The notes under the pieces are model-generated. The model made no database searches. It worked only from the letters and a program-made list of their open reading frames with translations, and was not told the DNA's origin. 64,000 nt of DNA from positions 124,001-188,000 of the forward strand of contig NZ_JAELXS010000006.1 of the NCBI RefSeq assembly GCF_016427505.1, written 5' to 3'. Positions within the stretch are counted from its first letter, which is position 1, and every line of letters starts with the position of its first letter. A program made the position numbers and the translations under genes. The DNA comes from Sphingomonas mollis (GTDB taxonomy: Bacteria > Pseudomonadota > Alphaproteobacteria > Sphingomonadales > Sphingomonadaceae). Of this stretch, positions 60,791 to 64,000 are shown piece by piece.

Positions 60791-62365
60791 ATGCATGCCT
60801 TTGCCGCGCTCCTCGATTCGCTGATCTACACGCGGGGGCGCAATGCGAAGCTGAAGCTGATCGCCGATTACCTGCTCGCCACGCCCGATCCCGATCGCGG
60901 CTGGGCGATGGCGGCGTTGACCGGCGATCTCGATCTGAAGGGCGTGAAGCCCGCGTTGATCCGCGCGTTGATCGAGGAACGCGTCGATCCCGTGCTGTTC
61001 CGGATGAGCCGCGATTATGTCGGCGATACCGCCGAGACGGTGGCGCTGCTGTGGCCCGCACCCGTCGTGCCGGTCGATCCCGAACCATTGTCGATCACGC
61101 AGGTCGTCGATCGCCTGCGCCATCTGTCGCGTACCGAGGCGCCGGCGATGCTGGCGACGATGCTCGACCGCAGCGATGCCGAGGAACGCTTCGCACTGCT
61201 GAAGATGGCCACCGGCGCGTTGCGGATCGGTGTCTCCGCCCGCCTTGCCAAGACCGCCTTCGCCGACGCGTTCGGTCTGGATGTCGAGGCGGTGGAGGAG
61301 GTGTGGCACGGTCTGTCCGCGCCCTATCCCGAGTTGTTCGCCTGGGCGACCGGCACGGGCGCGCAGCCGACTGTCGCCGATGTCCCCGTCTTCCGGCCGT
61401 TCATGCTCGCGCACGGGCTGGAGGATGCGCGCGTCGATCTCGCCGATTATGCCGCCGAATGGAAATGGGACGGCATCCGCGTCCAGATCGTCCATGTCGC
61501 CGGTCAGACCCGCCTGTACAGCCGCACCGGCGACGATGTGACCGGCAGCTTTCCCGATGTCGCCGCCGCCTTTGCCGAAACCGGCGCGGTCGATGGCGAA
61601 TTGCTGGTGAAGGGCGATGCGCAGGGCGGCGAGGCGGCGAGTTTCAACGCGTTGCAACAGCGGCTGGGGCGGAAAATGGTGTCGGCCAAGATGCTGGCCG
61701 ACTATCCCGCCTTCGTCCGCCTCTATGACATACTGGTCGATGGCGACGAGGACCTGCGCGCGCTGAAATGGACCGAGCGCCGTGCGCGGCTGGAGGCGTT
61801 CGTGCCGCGGCTCGACCCAGACCGGTTCGATATCAGCCAGGTCATCGACGCCGCCGATTTCACCGCGCTGGAGGGCATCCGCGCCGGGTCGCGCGATGCC
61901 GCGATCGAGGGCGTGATGCTGAAGCGTCGCGATTCGCCGTACACCGGCGGTCGTCGTGCCGGGCTATGGTATAAATGGAAGCGCGATCCGCTGACCGCAG
62001 ATTGCGTCATGATGTATGCGCAGCGGGGCAGCGGCCGGCGGTCGTCCTATTACAGCGATTACACCTTCGGTTGCTGGACGGAGGAAGGCGAGCTGCTCCC
62101 CGTCGGCAAGGCCTATTCGGGCATCACCGACGAGGAATTGCGCCAGCTTGACAAGTTCGTGCGCAATCACACCACCGGCCGGTTCGGGCCGGTGCGCGAG
62201 GTGGAGAAGACGCTGGTGCTGGAGATCGCGTTCGATTCGATCCACACCTCCACCCGGCACAAGTCGGGCGTCGCGATGCGCTTTCCCCGCATCGCCCGCA
62301 TCCGCCTCGACAAGCCGGCCGCCGAAGCAGACCGGATCGCCACGTTGCAAAACCTGATTACCTGA
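60791..62365 (+). CDS. ATP-dependent DNA ligase, cisplatin-damage-response type
   Basis: A 524-residue ligase. The AMP-accepting Lys225 is in EWKWDGIRVQI; the N-terminal helical DNA-binding domain (residues 1-190) and C-terminal OB-fold with KRRDSPYTGGRRAGLWYKWKRD are present. The length and start (MHAFAALLDSLIYTRGRNAKL) fit the ligase family tied to cisplatin resistance in alphaproteobacteria. It is separate from the NAD-dependent replicative LigA. Confidence 0.93.
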   Translation: MHAFAALLDSLIYTRGRNAKLKLIADYLLATPDPDRGWAMAALTGDLDLKGVKPALIRALIEERVDPVLFRMSRDYVGDTAETVALLWPAPVVPVDPEPLSITQVVDRLRHLSRTEAPAMLATMLDRSDAEERFALLKMATGALRIGVSARLAKTAFADAFGLDVEAVEEVWHGLSAPYPELFAWATGTGAQPTVADVPVFRPFMLAHGLEDARVDLADYAAEWKWDGIRVQIVHVAGQTRLYSRTGDDVTGSFPDVAAAFAETGAVDGELLVKGDAQGGEAASFNALQQRLGRKMVSAKMLADYPAFVRLYDILVDGDEDLRALKWTERRARLEAFVPRLDPDRFDISQVIDAADFTALEGIRAGSRDAAIEGVMLKRRDSPYTGGRRAGLWYKWKRDPLTADCVMMYAQRGSGRRSSYYSDYTFGCWTEEGELLPVGKAYSGITDEELRQLDKFVRNHTTGRFGPVREVEKTLVLEIAFDSIHTSTRHKSGVAMRFPRIARIRLDKPAAEADRIATLQNLIT

Positions 62366-63332
62366 TCGGTTCGACCAGCCCGGCCCAGGGCAGCGCCGGC
62401 CCCACCGGCACGATCCCGCACGGGTTCAGATCGCGGTGGCTGGCATAATAATGCGTCTTGATGTGATCCAGATGCACCGTCGCGGCGATGGCGGGGATCG
62501 CCAGCATCCGTTCCAGATACGCCTCCAGCGTCGGGTAATCGACGATCCGCCGGATGTTGCACTTGAAATGCCCGACATAGACCGCATCGAACCGCACCAG
62601 CGTGGTGAACAGGCGGATGTCCGCCTCCGTCATCTGACCGCCGACCAGCCAGTCCGCACCGGTCAGCCGCTCCTCCAGCCGGTCGAGGGTCGCGAACAGC
62701 GGCTCGACCGCCTCTTCATACGCGGCCTGCGTCGTCGCGAAGCCGGCTTTGTATACGGCGTTGTTCACGTGATCGTAGACGTCGGCGTTGATCGCATCGA
62801 TCTCGGGCCGCAGCGATGACGGGTAATAATCGCCCTCGGTCGCGCCCAGTTCGTCCCACGCGCCGGTCAGCATGCGGATGATCTCCGACGATTCGTTGCT
62901 GACGATCGTGTCGGTTTCACGGTCCCACAGCACCGGCACCGTCACTTTGCCGGTATAGTCGGGCCGCGCGCGGGCATAGAGTTGCCACAGATAGTCCGCG
63001 CCGTGCAGCGGATCGCCGGTGCCGCCATGATCGCGCGCGAAGGTCCAGCCATGGTCCAGCATCACCGGATCGACGACCGACACGCCGATCATGTCCTCCA
63101 GCCCCTTAAGCGCACGAACGATCAGCGTGCGGTGCGCCCATGGACAGGCATAGCTGACATATAGATGATACCGCCCCACCGCCGCCGGTCGCCCCGGCTG
63201 ACCATCCGGCCCCGGCCCGCCGTCGGCGGTCACCCAGTCGCGAAAGCCCGCATCCTGCCGCTTGAAGGCGCCATCCGCCGCGTCTTCCGTCATTTTGCCG
63301 GCGTGCCACGTGCCGTCGATCATCCTGCCCAT
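62358..63332 (-). CDS. Glutathionyl-hydroquinone reductase (GST, YqjG/ECM4 type)
   Basis: A 324-residue xi-class glutathione transferase. The catalytic Cys63 is in YACPWAHRTLI, with the family's long insertions and DELGATEGDYYP. It reduces glutathionyl-hydroquinones, possibly from aromatic degradation. Its stop overlaps the ligase stop by eight bases. Confidence 0.93.
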   Translation of the reverse strand: MGRMIDGTWHAGKMTEDAADGAFKRQDAGFRDWVTADGGPGPDGQPGRPAAVGRYHLYVSYACPWAHRTLIVRALKGLEDMIGVSVVDPVMLDHGWTFARDHGGTGDPLHGADYLWQLYARARPDYTGKVTVPVLWDRETDTIVSNESSEIIRMLTGAWDELGATEGDYYPSSLRPEIDAINADVYDHVNNAVYKAGFATTQAAYEEAVEPLFATLDRLEERLTGADWLVGGQMTEADIRLFTTLVRFDAVYVGHFKCNIRRIVDYPTLEAYLERMLAIPAIAATVHLDHIKTHYYASHRDLNPCGIVPVGPALPWAGLVEPIR

Positions 63333-63399
63333 GCGTATCTCCCTTGCCTTGCGGCATACGCGTGAGGGGCGGTCAACGATCCGTGGCGGAAGCCCATGC

Positions 63400-64000
63400 C
63401 TATCGATCGCTCAGACGTATCTCGAACACCGTCGGCCATAATTTGCCCGTGACGAACAGCCGCTTCTTCGCCGCGTCATAGGCGATGCCGTTGGCCACCG
63501 CCTCCGGGTCGGTCGCGGCGATCTCCGCGACCAGTGGGCGCAGGTCGATGATCCGGGTCACGCGGCCGCTCGCCGGATCGATCCGCACCAGAAACGGCTG
63601 GTGCCAGATATTCGCCAGAATCGCGCCATCCACCCATTCCAGCTCGTTGATCTGGTCGAGCGGACGGCCGTTCAGCGTCACCGACACCTGTCGCCGGACC
63701 TTCAGCGTCGCAGGGTCGAGGAAGCGCAGCGTCGCCGTGCCGTCCGACTGGATCAGCGCGCGGCCATCGCCGGTCAGGCCCCAGCCTTCGCTGACATAGC
63801 GCGACTGGCCGTGGCGCTTCAGTGTCTTCGGGTCCCAGCGATGGGCGATACCGTCATGCCAGGTCAGGCTGACCAGTTCGTTCCGCCATGCCGCCAGCCC
63901 CTCGCCGAATTGCGCCGGCGGGATCGTGCCGCGCCGCTCGACCTTGCCATCGGCCAGCCGTACCCGGCGGACATCCGATTGCCCCTCCCGCCCAACGCTC
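63400..64000 (-). CDS. Glutaminyl-peptide cyclotransferase, plant type (5' end outside the window)
   Basis: The minus-strand frame is open from the window edge to TGA 63400; the internal GTG at 63687 is not the start. The 200 visible residues end in GxLWPTVFEIRL, with NELEWVDGAILANIW and YVSEGWGLTGDGR, marks of the beta-propeller glutaminyl cyclase family (COG3823) that forms N-terminal pyroglutamate. The signal peptide and first blades lie beyond 64000. Confidence 0.87.
   Translation of the reverse strand, partial: SVGREGQSDVRRVRLADGKVERRGTIPPAQFGEGLAAWRNELVSLTWHDGIAHRWDPKTLKRHGQSRYVSEGWGLTGDGRALIQSDGTATLRFLDPATLKVRRQVSVTLNGRPLDQINELEWVDGAILANIWHQPFLVRIDPASGRVTRIIDLRPLVAEIAATDPEAVANGIAYDAAKKRLFVTGKLWPTVFEIRLSDR

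Noticed and set aside
1..64000. CRISPR array, tRNA or rRNA genes
   Set aside because: I saw no regularly spaced repeats and no tRNA- or rRNA-like sequence; reading by eye could miss a lone tRNA, so a tRNAscan run would be decisive.

Overview
The window is high-GC alphaproteobacterial DNA, most likely from Sphingomonas or a close relative. The chromosomal half carries a PEPxxWA-CTERM protein, a DivK-type response regulator, a DUF3572 protein, a TonB-dependent receptor, a pectin (PL11) lyase and a cisplatin-response type ATP-dependent DNA ligase. These suit that group, but no rRNA is present to fix the species.

The sequence has two parts. From base 1 to about 38,470 it is an accessory (genomic) island whose left end lies outside the window. 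From dnaN (38,486) to 64,000 it is ordinary chromosome.

Island, left to right. (a) A 5'-truncated phospholipase D-like nuclease gene. (b) A minus-strand three-gene set: serine resolvase, coiled-coil protein, RecD2-like helicase. (c) A solitary HslV/proteasome-like Ntn hydrolase. (d) A gapless nine-gene minus-strand chain, 22,106 down to 5,289: sspA-sspB-sspC-sspD (DNA phosphorothioate modification), sspF-sspG-sspH (DptFGH-like restriction arm), a 150-aa protein and a putative methyltransferase of the kind linked to phosphorothioation. Its promoter is readable just upstream of sspA. SspA supplies sulfur, SspD activates and transfers it, SspB nicks or recognises DNA, SspC is the ATPase, and SspFGH attacks DNA lacking the modification. 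(e) A Gabija-like pair (OLD-family ATPase/TOPRIM nuclease plus UvrD-like helicase). (f) A block of uncharacterised genes, 26,286-32,582, including a tightly overlapped five-gene minus-strand operon and two related winged-helix proteins flanking a palindromic operator-like site. (g) A right-end recombination module: two overlapping large tyrosine recombinases, a small TnpC-like protein, and a third tyrosine recombinase facing them. It abuts the 3' end of dnaN, where three short direct repeats lie, one spanning the dnaN stop codon. The island is therefore probably integrated at the dnaN 3' end.

Chromosome. dnaN, an IalB-like exported protein, rlmN, a TauE/SafE transporter, a GspC-like protein, a PEP-CTERM protein, rhamnogalacturonan lyase, flavin reductase, a cytochrome b/molybdopterin oxidoreductase pair, cfa, TonB receptor, EF-hand protein, argG, a large membrane protein, a DUF482 acetyltransferase-like protein, RidA-type protein, HAD phosphatase, DUF3572, divK, rpmG, a small hypothetical, dps, DUF1328, a metallophosphoesterase, DNA ligase, glutathionyl-hydroquinone reductase and a truncated glutaminyl cyclase gene. 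Two convincing hairpin terminators are visible. I saw no tRNA, rRNA or CRISPR array. Family assignments rest on remembered motifs, not on a search.
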